DNA from: Woronichinia naegeliana WA131
Lineage (GTDB): Bacteria; Cyanobacteriota; Cyanobacteriia; Cyanobacteriales; Microcystaceae
Length of the DNA stretch: 64,000 nucleotides
NCBI GenBank assembly: GCA_025370055.1
Contig: CP073041.1
Coordinates: forward strand, 1,984,001-2,048,000
Direction: 5' to 3'
The notes beneath the pieces were generated by a model, which was given only the letters and a program-made list of their open reading frames with translations, was not told where the DNA came from and made no database searches. Shown here in pieces: positions 9,400 to 18,173 of the stretch (positions are counted from its first letter, which is position 1; each line of letters begins with the position of its first letter). Both the position numbers and the translations under genes were made by a program.

Positions 9400-9522
9400 C
9401 TGCTTTCTCTCTTCTTAATGCAATGGTTTTGAGGCATTCTACCCTATTTTCGTGCATTCTAGCGGTTCTTAATTCGCCTACTATTTTTCTCCGTAAAGGT
9501 CTCAGCTTTTTTCAGCAAGCCC

Positions 9523-10205
9523 TAGGATATATAAAAAGAAACTTGTCTCATATAGAAAAAATGATAGAAGAGGGAGCAAAGTTAGAAAAACTAACGAAAA
9601 AAGAGCAAGAAGAGCTTGTAACGATAGGAAAAGTGTATGAGCAACAGTTAGAAATGTATGAAAAAAAGACAAATAAAGTAGAAAACAGAATTGTGAGTGT
9701 AAGCCAACCTCACGTGCGTCCAATAGTGCGTGGAAAAGCGGGAAAAGCAGTAGAGTTTGGAGCTAAAATATCGGCAAGTAATGTGAATGGCTTTGTCTTC
9801 TTAGACAAATTAAGTTGGGATAATTACAACGAATCGGGAGATTTACAAGCGCGAATAGAAGAATATAAAAGGGAAACAGGATGTTATCCGGAATCGGTTC
9901 ATGTGGATAAAATCTATCGAACAAAAGCGAATCGAGCTTATTGTAAAGAAAGGGATATAAGAATGAGTGGTCCCCGATTGGGAAGACCGCCGAAAGAGGT
10001 GAGCAAAGAAAAAAAGAAAGAGGCACGCTCAGATGAAAGAGTGCGTAATGCCATTGAGGGTAAATTCGGACAGGGAAAGAGGAAATTTAGTCTTGGTCGA
10101 GTGATGGCCAAACTACCTGAGACCTCGGAAACGGTAATTGCGATGAACTTTTTGGTAATGAATCTTTCTACTCTACTTCAGAAGACAAAAAGTAAAAAGT
10201 TGTAG
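9523..10205 (+). pseudogene. IS5-like transposase, C-terminal fragment
   Basis: Codes from LGYIKRNLSHIEKMIEEG to the terminal LLQKTKSKKL. The longer open frame that runs into it from 9261 is an accidental fusion with the antisense strand of copy X, not a real protein start. Sequence agrees closely with the intact transposase at 31856-33214. Confidence 0.8.
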
Positions 10206-10411
10206 AGTCGTTTTTCTTGTGAAAAATGGTGTTAATTTTCCTCTCTTTTGTGAGGAGTGATTTGTGTTGACCTTTTTAGACAGAAAGGAACAATATATTA
10301 AACAAAATCTGTATTTTGATTTGTTTCCATAAGGATAAGTTATCTATGCTTTTTCAGTCCATACTTCCCTAACCCACATTTCTTTCGTTTTTTGACTTTT
10401 TCAGCAAGCCC
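9523..10411 (+). mobile_element. IS5-like element fragment (3' half), plus orientation
   Basis: Starts abruptly inside a transposase (TAGGATATATAAAAAG, which in complete copies follows AACAAC) at the outer end of copy X and runs to an intact right end TTTTTCAGCAAGCCC at 10411, followed by TAAATA, a TANNTA-type target. The left half of this element is missing. Together with copy X it forms a head-to-head junction. Confidence 0.75.
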
Positions 10412-10440
10412 TAAATATATTTTAGGAATAAAACTAATCT

Positions 10441-10620
10441 ATGAAATTCAACGTAACCATTGATCGAGATGAAGATGGTGTTTGGATTGTGAAATACCCC
10501 AGTATTCATGGCCGTGTCAGTCAAGGGGAAACCAAAGACCAAGCCTTAGCCAATATTCAAGATGTCATTATTGCTTGTCTTCATGTTAGACGTGATTTAA
10601 ACCTACCAAATCGGCCCTAA
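10441..10620 (+). CDS. HicB-like small antitoxin-type protein
   Basis: A 59-residue protein, MKFNVTIDRDEDGVWIVKYP, with the HicB-like pattern of a strand, a GVW motif, and a SQGETKDQALANIQDVIIACL helix. It ends RRDLNLPNRP. The TAA overlaps the 3' end of the convergent Uma2 gene by 18 bases. No HicA follows. Degenerate copies of this gene's 3' half sit at the 3' ends of the next three Uma2 genes, so it was part of a duplicated unit. Confidence 0.65.
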   Translation: MKFNVTIDRDEDGVWIVKYPSIHGRVSQGETKDQALANIQDVIIACLHVRRDLNLPNRP

Positions 10621-11211
10621 ATCCAAAACAAAACTCGATAATATTTCCTCTCCCGATAAACTGTTAGGATTCTCCAAAACCTCTAACGCTTGACCCTGAC
10701 GATAAATTTCAACCTGTCGGTCTTGACGATTAATCAACCAACCCAATCGAGTCCCATTTTCTAAATATTCCTGCATTTTTTCTTGTAAAATCTTTAAATT
10801 ATCACTTTTAGATCGTAATTCAATCACAAAATCAGGACAAAGCGGCACAAAACCTTGTTGCTGTTTTAACATTAAACTATTCCATTTTTCTAACGGTATC
10901 CAAGCCGCATCAGGAGATTTATCCGAACCATTCGGAAGTTTAAACCCTCCTGAAGAATCAAAAGCAATACCGAGTTTATTACTGCGACTCCAGGATTGTA
11001 GTTGATAAGCAATTTCCAGATTGCGATTACTGGTTTCTCCACCTGTGGGGGGCATAATCATTAAATCTCCTCGGCAAGTTCTCTCAAAACGTAAGTCGCG
11101 ATTGTTTTGACACAGTTGATAAAACTGCTCATCCGATAAGGTCAAGGGATCAAGCTTAATCGTTAGAGGACTCATTCTATTCAAGACGCAATTATTGCTA
11201 ACTCCCTTCAT
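10603..11211 (-). CDS. Uma2-family (DUF820) PD-(D/E)XK protein 1
   Basis: A 202-residue member of the Uma2/DUF820 family, greatly expanded in cyanobacteria. The nuclease-fold core is visible as SPDAAWI, then CPDFVIELRSKSDNL with the Asp and Glu-x-Arg/Lys of the PD-(D/E)XK site, then YLENGTRLGWLINRQDRQVE. The start MKGVSNNCVLNRMSP could also be at the internal Met of RMSPLTIKLDPLTL, which all four copies share. Biological role unknown. First of four tandem paralogues transcribed leftward. Confidence 0.8.
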   Translation of the reverse strand: MKGVSNNCVLNRMSPLTIKLDPLTLSDEQFYQLCQNNRDLRFERTCRGDLMIMPPTGGETSNRNLEIAYQLQSWSRSNKLGIAFDSSGGFKLPNGSDKSPDAAWIPLEKWNSLMLKQQQGFVPLCPDFVIELRSKSDNLKILQEKMQEYLENGTRLGWLINRQDRQVEIYRQGQALEVLENPNSLSGEEILSSFVLDLGPIW

Positions 11212-11335
11212 TATAGTCTATTGTTCTGCCCTGTCAATTCGTGTAAATCATAGCAGTTAAATACTTTTTCAGACCAGCATTACCAATATTGACGATGCAA
11301 TTACAGCCGATCTTCAGGTTAGACGCGACTTAAAA

Positions 11336-11944
11336 CTACCAAATCGGCCCTAAATCCAAAACAAAACTCGGTAATATATCTTCTCCCGATAAACTATTAG
11401 GATTCTCCAAAACCTCTACCGCTTGACCCTGACGATAAATCTCAACTTGTCGGTCTTGACGATTAATCAACCAACCCAACTGAGTCCCATTTTCTAAATA
11501 TTCCTGCATCTTTTCTTGTAACACTTTTAAATTGTCACTTTTAGACCGTAACTCAATCACAAAATCAGGACAAAGTGGCACAAATCCCTGACGTTCCTCT
11601 GGTGTTAACCCATTCCATTTTTCTAACGCAATCCAGGCAGCGTCAGGGGATTTATCTGCACCGTTAGGCAATTTAAACCCTGTCGAAGAATCAAAAAATA
11701 TTCCTGTTCCGTTTTGTTCTGTCCAAATTCCTAATTTAACGATAATTTTGGCATTACGATTGCCTGTTTCTCCTCCTGTTGGCGGCATAATCATTAAATT
11801 TCCCTGGCGATTTCTTTCAAAACGTAAGTCACGATTATTCTGACACAGTTGATAAAACTGCTCATTCGATAAAGTTAAGGGATCAAGCTTAATCGTTAGA
11901 GGACTCATTCTGTTTAAGCGGGAATTATTGCTAACTGCCCTCAT
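11336..11944 (-). CDS. Uma2-family (DUF820) PD-(D/E)XK protein 2
   Basis: A 202-residue paralogue of the gene at 10603. It differs mainly in the middle (NRNAKIIVKLGIWTEQNGTG), the segment between the two core motifs, which is the most variable part among the four. The core CPDFVIELRSKSDNL and LGWLINRQDRQ are unchanged. The ~125-base spacer on its 3' side contains a degraded HicB 3' end on the opposite strand (around 11270-11350). Confidence 0.8.
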   Translation of the reverse strand: MRAVSNNSRLNRMSPLTIKLDPLTLSNEQFYQLCQNNRDLRFERNRQGNLMIMPPTGGETGNRNAKIIVKLGIWTEQNGTGIFFDSSTGFKLPNGADKSPDAAWIALEKWNGLTPEERQGFVPLCPDFVIELRSKSDNLKVLQEKMQEYLENGTQLGWLINRQDRQVEIYRQGQAVEVLENPNSLSGEDILPSFVLDLGPIW

Positions 11945-12065
11945 TATAATCTATTGATCCGCTCCGTCAATCAGTGCAAATCCCTCAAGGCGAAACCAAG
12001 ATCAAGCCTTAGCCAATATTCAAGATGCTATTATTGCCTGTCTTCAGGTTAGACGCGATTTAAAA

Positions 12066-12674
12066 CTACCAAATTGGCTCTAAATCCAAAACAAAACTCG
12101 GTAATATATCTTCTCCTGATAAACTATTAGGATTCTTCAAAACTTCTACCCCTTGACCCTGACGATAAACCTCAACTTGTCGGTCTTGACGATTAATTAA
12201 CCAACCCAATCGAGTCCCATTTTCTAAATATTCCCGCATCTTTTCTTGTAACAATTTTAAATTGTCACTTTTAGACCGTAACTCAATCACAAAATCAGGA
12301 CAAAGTGGCACAAATCCCTGACGTTCCTCTGGTGTTAACCCATTCCATTTTTCCAACGGTATCCAAGCTGCATCAGGCGATTTATCCGCACCATTAGGTA
12401 ACTTAAACCCCGTCGAAGAATCGAACACCTTACCCCGTTGAGCCTGTTTATTCCAATATCTCAATTGATAGTTAATTTCAGAATTGCGTTCTCCCGTTTC
12501 TCCGCCAGTGGGGGGCATAATCATTAAATCTCCTCGGCAAGTTCTCTCAAAACGTAAGTCACGATTATTTTGACACAGTTGATAAAACTGCTCATTTGAT
12601 AAAGTTAAGGGATCAAGCCTAATCGTTAGAGGACTCATTCTGTTTAAGCGGGAATTATTGCTAACTGCCCTCAT
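12066..12674 (-). CDS. Uma2-family (DUF820) PD-(D/E)XK protein 3
   Basis: A 202-residue paralogue with the variable middle reading ERNSEINYQLRYWNKQAQRG and the same catalytic core. Its 5' end and upstream region are almost identical to copy 2 (MRAVSNNSRLNRMSPLTI), so copies 2 and 3 arose by the latest duplication or were homogenised. A HicB remnant (about 11977-12083) lies convergently at its 3' end. Confidence 0.8.
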   Translation of the reverse strand: MRAVSNNSRLNRMSPLTIRLDPLTLSNEQFYQLCQNNRDLRFERTCRGDLMIMPPTGGETGERNSEINYQLRYWNKQAQRGKVFDSSTGFKLPNGADKSPDAAWIPLEKWNGLTPEERQGFVPLCPDFVIELRSKSDNLKLLQEKMREYLENGTRLGWLINRQDRQVEVYRQGQGVEVLKNPNSLSGEDILPSFVLDLEPIW

Positions 12675-12800
12675 TATAATCTATTGATCCGCTCCGTCAA
12701 TCAGTGCAAATCCCTCAAGGCGAAACTAAAGACCAAGCCTTGGCCAATATTCAAGCAAGATGCGATTATTGCCTGTCTTCAGGTTAGACGCAATTTAAAC

Positions 12801-13373
12801 CTACCAAATTGGCCCTAAATCCAAAACAAAACTCGGTAATATATCTTCTCCCGATAAACTATTAGGATTCTCCAAAACTTCCACCGCTTGACTCTGACGA
12901 TAAATCTCAACTTGTCGGTCTTGACGATTAATTAGCCAACCTAATCGAGTCCCATTTTCTAAATATTCCTGCATCTTTTCTTGCAAAACCTTTAAATTAT
13001 CGCTTTTAGACCGTAACTCAATCACAAAATCAGGACAAAGCGGCACAAAACCTTGTTGCTGTTTTAACATTAAACTATTCCATTTTTCTAACGGTATCCA
13101 AGCTGCATCAGGGGATTTATCCGCACCATTGGGTAATTTAAACCCCGTCGAAGAATCAAAAGCAATACCGAGTTTATTACTGCGACTCCAGGCTTGTAGT
13201 TGATAGGCTATTTCCAGATTTCGGTTTCCCGTTTCTCCACCTGTGGGGGACATAATCACTAAATCTCCTCGGCAAGTTCTCTCAAAACGTAAGTCGCGAT
13301 TATTTTGACACAGTTGATAAAACTGCTCATCCGATAAGGTCAAGGGATAAAGTTTAATCGTTAGAGGACTCAT
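12801..13373 (-). CDS. Uma2-family (DUF820) PD-(D/E)XK protein 4
   Basis: A 190-residue paralogue starting at the shared Met MSPLTIKLYPLTLSDEQFY; the upstream extension seen in copies 1-3 is out of use. Its middle segment (NRNLEIAYQLQAWSRSNKLG) is close to copy 1, so copies 1 and 4 form one subgroup and copies 2 and 3 differ. A HicB remnant (about 12700-12818) overlaps its 3' end on the other strand. Confidence 0.8.
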   Translation of the reverse strand: MSPLTIKLYPLTLSDEQFYQLCQNNRDLRFERTCRGDLVIMSPTGGETGNRNLEIAYQLQAWSRSNKLGIAFDSSTGFKLPNGADKSPDAAWIPLEKWNSLMLKQQQGFVPLCPDFVIELRSKSDNLKVLQEKMQEYLENGTRLGWLINRQDRQVEIYRQSQAVEVLENPNSLSGEDILPSFVLDLGPIW

Positions 13374-13479
13374 TTTGTTTAAGACGAAATTATTGCTAAC
13401 TTTCTCTATTGTAATCTACTGATCGGCTCCGTCAATTGGCGTAAACCTGTGGATTGAAACAGCGATCGCTTTTGGTTTT

Positions 13480-13770
13480 TCACTTCTTTTGATGTTGGGC
13501 GATCGCCTGGGAAAAGCCAAGTACCACAATAATATTAGAGATCGTTAATAAAGATTCCGCGCTACCGTGAAGCCAATCCACATTGGCCAACATTTCCCCA
13601 TAGTGAATCTTGGCGTAAATTCCGGCGGGAATGGTGACAGCCACAAACACCAATAAAAAATAAAAGCCAAACAGAACAAGCCGAGGAGCCTGTTTTGAGC
13701 GGGTCAGAAACCACAAAAATCCTAGATAGGGAAAGAGTGATAAAGCAAAGAGTGTATCTTTAGACAGCAT
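13480..13770 (-). CDS. DUF3593 membrane protein
   Basis: A 96-residue protein with three hydrophobic segments (about residues 6-22, 30-50 and 74-90). The sequence LFPYLGFLWFLTRS and VTIPAGIYAKIHYGE is characteristic of the DUF3593 family, conserved in cyanobacteria and plastids. No function is known; distribution suggests a thylakoid or photosynthesis-related role, which is inference. It is divergent from the Deg protease gene. Confidence 0.75.
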   Translation of the reverse strand: MLSKDTLFALSLFPYLGFLWFLTRSKQAPRLVLFGFYFLLVFVAVTIPAGIYAKIHYGEMLANVDWLHGSAESLLTISNIIVVLGFSQAIAQHQKK

Positions 13771-13877
13771 AGAAGTCAGATAGGTATATTCCCAAACAGC
13801 ATTTTCCCATTATCTTGTCACCAAAACTTCATCCCCCTGACACAGGAAAGTCAAACACGACTCCTATATTAGGAATT

Positions 13878-13927
13878 GTCAGCCCAAAACCGTTTTCCCT
13901 ATTGCTCCTCATCGGGCTGACTTTTTT
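13878..13927 (+). terminator. Terminator-like hairpin in the htrA leader
   Basis: Perfect 8-bp stem GTCAGCCC (13878-13885) and GGGCTGAC (13914-13921) followed at once by TTTTTT. It lies 39 bases before the protease start codon in the divergent intergenic region, where no plus-strand gene ends. It could be an attenuator of the protease transcript. The 28-base loop is long for a simple terminator. Confidence 0.5.
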
Positions 13928-13965
13928 CCTCCTTTCCTCTGGACTTTAACTTTGGTGAAATCATT

Positions 13966-15210
13966 ATGAGAGACTATAGCGTAAATCATTCTTCTCCTTC
14001 TAACCCTAAACCGTCGAAGAAACCGATCGCCTATCTGGGTTTGGTCTTACTGGGCATGGGCATGGGAATTGGCGGAACCTATGCTGTTAGTAATCCTCAA
14101 GGGTTTGCCCACCTGTCGAAAAGTGCGATGCTTGCCCCTCAGTCTGCGGTAGAAACTCCAGCCGCGATCGCCGGTATTCCAGCCCCTAGTAACTTTGTTG
14201 TGGATGTGGTCAAGGAAACTGGCCCCGCCGTTGTTCGTATCAACTCCGAACGGAAAGTGGAAACCGAAGCTCCAGAAATGCCCAATGACTCCTTTTTCCG
14301 AGACTTTTTTGGTTCCCAAGTGCCGAGCTTTCCCCATGGCCAAAGTCAAATTCAACGGGGAACAGGTTCAGGTTTTATCGTCAGTGATAATGGTCAAATT
14401 TTAACCAATGCCCATGTGGTGGCTGGAGCCGACGAAGTAACTGTCACCCTCAAGGATGGTCGCACGCTCAAAGGACGGGTATTGGGTAGTGATCCGACAA
14501 CGGATGTCGCAGTGGTCAAAATTGAAGCTGATCATTTACCTGTTGTTAAAGTCGGGAAATCTAATCAATTACAAGTGGGCGAATGGGCCATTGCGATCGG
14601 TAATCCTTTGGGTTTAGATAATACTGTCACCACGGGAATCATTAGTGCTACAGGTCGGAGTAGCTCCCAAATTGGTGTAGGGGATAAACGAGTAGAATTT
14701 ATTCAAACTGACGCGGCCATTAACCCAGGCAATTCTGGTGGCCCCCTTCTCAACGCCAACGGTGAAGTCATTGGTATGAACACAGCCATTATTCAAAATG
14801 CTCAAGGCATTGGGTTTGCCATTCCGATTCAAAAGGCCCAACAAATTTCTAAGCAAATTATTGCTAAAGGTAAAGTGGAACATCCTTTTCTAGGGATTCA
14901 GATGGTAGAAGTTACCCCAGAATTAAAGCAAAAACTCCAGGAAAGTAATGGTGTAACCCTGAAAGCGGATCAAGGCGTTGTCATTATGAAAGTACTACCT
15001 AATTCGCCTGCCAATCTAGCTGGTGTGGAATCGGGAGATGTGATCCAAGGCGTTAACGGACAAAGCATTAAATCTCCTAATCAGGTTCAGGACTTGGTTG
15101 AAAATACGGCGATCGGTTCTGAGTTGCCGCTCCAGGTTTCCCGTGATGGCAAAGATCTAACACTCAAGGTTAAGGTTGGTGTCTTGCCCAATGTAGCTCA
15201 ATCAGAATAA
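13966..15210 (+). CDS. Deg/HtrA-type serine protease
   Basis: A 414-residue trypsin-like protease with PDZ domain, close to cyanobacterial HhoA/HhoB/HtrA. A hydrophobic segment near residues 21-41 is a signal anchor for export to the periplasm or lumen. The catalytic triad is visible: His150 in LTNAHVV, Asp180 in TTDVAVV and Ser257 in NPGNSGGP. The PDZ domain occupies about residues 300-400 with [18 protein letters not shown]. These proteases degrade or refold damaged envelope proteins under heat and light stress. The paralogue cannot be assigned from sequence alone. A TGGTGAAA box precedes the ATG; a terminator-like hairpin lies in the leader. Confidence 0.9.
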   Translation: MRDYSVNHSSPSNPKPSKKPIAYLGLVLLGMGMGIGGTYAVSNPQGFAHLSKSAMLAPQSAVETPAAIAGIPAPSNFVVDVVKETGPAVVRINSERKVETEAPEMPNDSFFRDFFGSQVPSFPHGQSQIQRGTGSGFIVSDNGQILTNAHVVAGADEVTVTLKDGRTLKGRVLGSDPTTDVAVVKIEADHLPVVKVGKSNQLQVGEWAIAIGNPLGLDNTVTTGIISATGRSSSQIGVGDKRVEFIQTDAAINPGNSGGPLLNANGEVIGMNTAIIQNAQGIGFAIPIQKAQQISKQIIAKGKVEHPFLGIQMVEVTPELKQKLQESNGVTLKADQGVVIMKVLPNSPANLAGVESGDVIQGVNGQSIKSPNQVQDLVENTAIGSELPLQVSRDGKDLTLKVKVGVLPNVAQSE

Positions 15211-15273
15211 ATGAGTGGCCGGACTCAAAACCCTTGATCAACTTTTTCTAACCTCTATTGTGAACACTCCAAT

Positions 15274-15299
15274 GGCCCCAATTGTTGGGGCTTTTTTTG
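15274..15299 (+). terminator. Intrinsic terminator after the Deg protease
   Basis: Stem GCCCCA / TGGGGC with a five-base loop followed by seven T residues, 64 bases after the protease stop codon. Confidence 0.8.
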
Positions 15300-15387
15300 T
15301 AGTTGGTACTATGCGGATTTTCCAAAACTGGGCTAAGATACTGGGGCAGCTAAGTATTCCAATATTGCTTTCGATTCTAGCCCTTCG

Positions 15388-16627
15388 ATGAGTTATTCTA
15401 ATCCCTCTTCTCCCAGCCCAGATTCTATCACGGAAGAACAGCCTTTCTTTCACGCCGAGCTAGTGCAATCAGGTGAAGGCAAGGATGACTATTCTCGAAC
15501 AACATCAAGCTTATTGCATCTACCTCGGCAGGAGAATCTCGCTTACTCAGAGGAGGAAATTCAGACCACAGATACAATTGACTTTAATTTTCTTTCTTCC
15601 TCTGCTTCTTGTTCGACTCAACCGGAAACCGCAGGGCGATCGCTGCTGGCAATGGGAAAAGGGCTGCTCACACCCTGGGGAATCAGTGGTCTTTTTTGCT
15701 TCTTGTTGGCCAATCTGCTGTTAACAGTCAGTCAGTTTTCCTCGTTACAAGCAACTTCTAGCCCCGCTACTACGATCGCCACCGCCGTGCCAACCGCTTC
15801 TGTTCCAACGGCGAACCCTTCTCTGCGATTAGATGGAGCCTACCCATCTCCGCTCAGTATTAACCAACTCAGTGAATTACCTAGTCCAACGGTTGCAAAC
15901 CCATCAACCCAGCCGACAACTAATCTAACGGCCCATCAAGCGATCGCCTCCTTAGAAACGGTTCCTTCCCTTCCCCCAACCTCGGTTAATTCTGCCCCTG
16001 CCAATGAAAGTTTAGCCGCCCTGCTTCTGCCCCCTTCTTTACAACCCCAGATTTCCTACTCCACTGCTCTACCCCCCAGTCCCCCTCGTCCCCAACTACC
16101 TCCGCGTTCCCCCGTTGCTGGTCAGTTCAAGATTGCGCCTCCCCTTCCGTCCCAAGCCGTTCCAGCTAATCATTTTCCCACCGTTGCGGTTCGCCCTTCC
16201 CATCTTCCCGCCTCTGTTCCTCTCCCCCCCCCCGCCCCCCATCTCATCCCAGATTCCCCCCAGCCTGGCAACCTTGAGCAATCCGACCGCCGTTGCTCCG
16301 GTCAACTCAACTAGTCCGGTAAATAACGTTGCCAATCCGCCTGCCCCGATCAACAATCCCGTTTCTTCAGGAGTCAATCCGTCCCTGTCCGCCCCAACCT
16401 CAACGGCCTCTTCCCCCGCGTCAGAGCAAATCCTACGTCAAATCCTGAATCAACAGAATCAAGGACTGAGTGAGGAGAATCCTACTGCTCAAGAAAGCTT
16501 TAACCAAAAAACTCGCAAAAAATTACAGACCCTCTACAATCAGAATCAGGGGGTTGTCGCTAATCCAGAAAACCCAGAAACGCAAGGGTTAGTCAATCAA
16601 CTTCAGCAACTGAATCAGCCAGAATAG
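15388..16627 (+). pseudogene. Proline-rich membrane-anchored protein, frameshifted at a poly-C tract
   Basis: Frame one starts MSYSNPSSPSPDSITEEQ, has a single membrane helix near residues 100-117 (GISGLFCFLLANLLLTV), then a long Pro/Ser/Thr-rich stretch. At C10-G-C6 (16224-16240) the frame is lost; one base fewer would continue into ISSQIPPSLATLSNP and then a Gln/Asn-rich C-terminus EQILRQILNQQNQGLS to the stop at 16627. The intact product would be about 413 residues. It precedes the pspA-like gene by 13 bases. The shift may be a real inactivation, slipped-strand switching, or a sequencing error in the homopolymer. Family unknown. Confidence 0.6.
16224..16240. repeat. Homopolymeric tract C10-G-C6
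   Basis: Ten consecutive C, one G and six C inside the proline-rich gene, exactly where the reading frame changes. Such tracts are prone to slipped-strand mispairing. Confidence 0.8.
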
Positions 16628-16640
16628 TGACTGAAAAGTA

Positions 16641-17309
16641 ATGAGTTTGTTAACACGCTTTCGGCAAGTCATTCGCGCACAGTGGACAAGTCTGGGGCAG
16701 GAAAGCCAAGACCCGGAAAAGTTGCTGACTGAGATGACCACGCAGATGGAGTTGGAATTAATTGAAATGCGACGTGCTTTAGCGGAGGCGATCGCGACCC
16801 ATAAAAGCTCAGAGAGACAATTAGCAGCCCAACAGATAGCGGCTCAAAAATGGTATGAACGGGCTCAACTGGCGATCGATAAAGGCAATGAAAATTTAGC
16901 AAGAGAAGCCTTAGAACATCGTCAGGCCTATCAGCATCATATTCAGGTTTTGGAACAATCCTTGGCAGAACACCAACCCGTAATTCGACGATTGAAGGGC
17001 GATCTGCAAACCCTAGAACGTAAATATAGTGAAGTTAAGGCCAAAAAAAGTTTGTATCTGGCTCGCTTAAAATCGGCTGCTGCTGCCCAAAAGTTACAAG
17101 AAATGATGGGGGGTATGGATCATCTCAGTGCCAGTAGTCTCTTTGAACGTCTTGAGAACAAGGTTTTAGAATTAGAGGCTCAGTCCGCTCTTACCTCTTT
17201 CGTCAATGATCCCCTTGAACAAAAATTTGCTACCTTAGAAGACCAGAAAGGTATTGAGGCCACTCTCAATCAATTAAAAGCCCAACGTCGCTCTCTGCCC
17301 CCTTCCTAA
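16641..17309 (+). CDS. PspA/IM30-family protein
   Basis: A 222-residue, almost wholly helical coiled-coil protein. The start MSLLTRFRQVIRAQWTSLGQ is the amphipathic helix typical of PspA/Vipp1, followed by DPEKLLTEMTTQMELELIEM and the long hairpin with EALEHRQAYQHHIQVLEQ. PspA family proteins are ESCRT-III-like membrane remodelling proteins. The C-terminal Vipp1 extension is absent, so it is a PspA-like paralogue rather than Vipp1. It lies 13 bases after the proline-rich gene and 3 bases before the exosortase reading frame, suggesting an operon and a role in export-related membrane integrity (inference). Confidence 0.75.
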   Translation: MSLLTRFRQVIRAQWTSLGQESQDPEKLLTEMTTQMELELIEMRRALAEAIATHKSSERQLAAQQIAAQKWYERAQLAIDKGNENLAREALEHRQAYQHHIQVLEQSLAEHQPVIRRLKGDLQTLERKYSEVKAKKSLYLARLKSAAAAQKLQEMMGGMDHLSASSLFERLENKVLELEAQSALTSFVNDPLEQKFATLEDQKGIEATLNQLKAQRRSLPPS

Positions 17310-17324
17310 TTTTTGGCTATCTTC

Positions 17325-18173
17325 ATGAAATCTTTGCCCCTACCAGCGATCGCTGATTTAAAAACAAACCAATTCTGGTTATTAGGATTGGCCGCTTGTT
17401 TAATCGGCATTCATTTCACCCTGACAGAACAGGCTAATTCCTCCGATTTTTTGGGATTGAGTATTCTGGTTTGGTTTGCGATCGGTTCTCTGATTAATCG
17501 TAAACGCCACACCCTTAAACTGAACAGTGACTTCCCTTCCACCTTATTGGGGGGACTCTTGATTGCAATTGTGCTATTAAGGAGTGCTAATGCCGTTGTT
17601 AATCCGGGTCTGACCCTCATTCCCCTTATTAGTGGTATGGGATTAGCTCTGCTGGCTTCTGGTTTTAAGGGTCTGGGTCAATATTGGCGAGAAATGATTA
17701 TGTTGGGGCTACTAGCCATTCCGGCCGAATTGGGCATTGGTATTCTGAATATTGCCAATCCTTTAGCCCTTGTAATTACCAAATTGGTTGGTTTTAGTCT
17801 TTGGTATTTGGGCTTTCAAGTATCAACCCAAGGTAATCATCTCTATTTACCGACCGGTGGCATTATTATTAATGATGTCTGTGCGGGCGTTAATAATCTC
17901 ACCTATCTTCTCAAAGTTTCTATCATTTTTTTACTATTATTTCCTGTCTCTGGTTGGAAAAAAAGACTTTCTGTTCCCCTCGTCGCTTTAGCCCTAGCAT
18001 TTATCATGAATATTAGTCGTGTGGCGATTCTTGCTGTTCTTAGCCCCAGTGACCCGACTGCTTTTAACTATTGGCACGAAGGCGAAGGCTCCTTAACCTT
18101 TACCCTCATTATTGTTATTCTGTTTGGGACTTACTACTTGTTTCTGCTGCGCCGTGAAAAAACGTTATCATGA
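17325..18173 (+). CDS. crtA: Cyanoexosortase A
   Basis: A multi-spanning membrane protease/transpeptidase with about eight hydrophobic segments. The exosortase active site is present: Cys in INDVCAGVNNL (residue 186 from the ATG), Arg in NISRVAIL (232) and His in NYWHEGEG (251). Exosortases cleave the PEP-CTERM tail of secreted proteins and attach or release them at the surface. The ATG at 17325 is preferred; an in-frame TTG at 17313 is possible. The stop overlaps the next start (ATGA). A candidate substrate is encoded at 19880. Symbol follows the cyanoexosortase naming and should not be confused with carotenoid crtA. Confidence 0.85.
   Translation: MKSLPLPAIADLKTNQFWLLGLAACLIGIHFTLTEQANSSDFLGLSILVWFAIGSLINRKRHTLKLNSDFPSTLLGGLLIAIVLLRSANAVVNPGLTLIPLISGMGLALLASGFKGLGQYWREMIMLGLLAIPAELGIGILNIANPLALVITKLVGFSLWYLGFQVSTQGNHLYLPTGGIIINDVCAGVNNLTYLLKVSIIFLLLFPVSGWKKRLSVPLVALALAFIMNISRVAILAVLSPSDPTAFNYWHEGEGSLTFTLIIVILFGTYYLFLLRREKTLS

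Larger units (their letters stand above)
4505..9522 (-). mobile_element. IS5-like element copy X, split by a nested copy
   Basis: The outer ends GGGCTTGCTGAAAAAGTC (4505) and TTTTTTCAGCAAGCCC (ending 9522) are the same as those of the intact copy at 31731-33421. Removing the insert 5473-8784 and one target copy gives about 1.7 kb, a full element in minus orientation. Left flank is TAATTA inside hicA. The right flank is TAGGAT, which belongs to the interior of another transposase copy, so the original right flank was lost by deletion or recombination. Confidence 0.75.
10441..13440. repeat. Fourfold tandem array of a hicB-like/uma2 unit
   Basis: The unit is a plus-strand hicB-like gene whose end overlaps the end of a minus-strand uma2 gene, about 730 bases long. 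Four units follow each other. Only the first hicB-like gene is intact; the others keep a TCTTCAGGTTAGACGCGA type 3' block and the CAAGGCGAAAC stretch. Spacer sequences such as CTATTGATCCGCTCCGTCAA repeat at each uma2 5' end. Confidence 0.75.

Noticed and set aside
9261..10205. A 314-codon open frame across the IS junction
   Set aside because: Its first ~90 codons are the antisense strand of copy X and only the rest is the transposase frame of the adjoining fragment.
16115..16627. Independent 170-codon gene after the poly-C tract
   Set aside because: It has no ribosome site and continues the proline-rich protein in another frame, so it is treated as the 3' part of one frameshifted gene.
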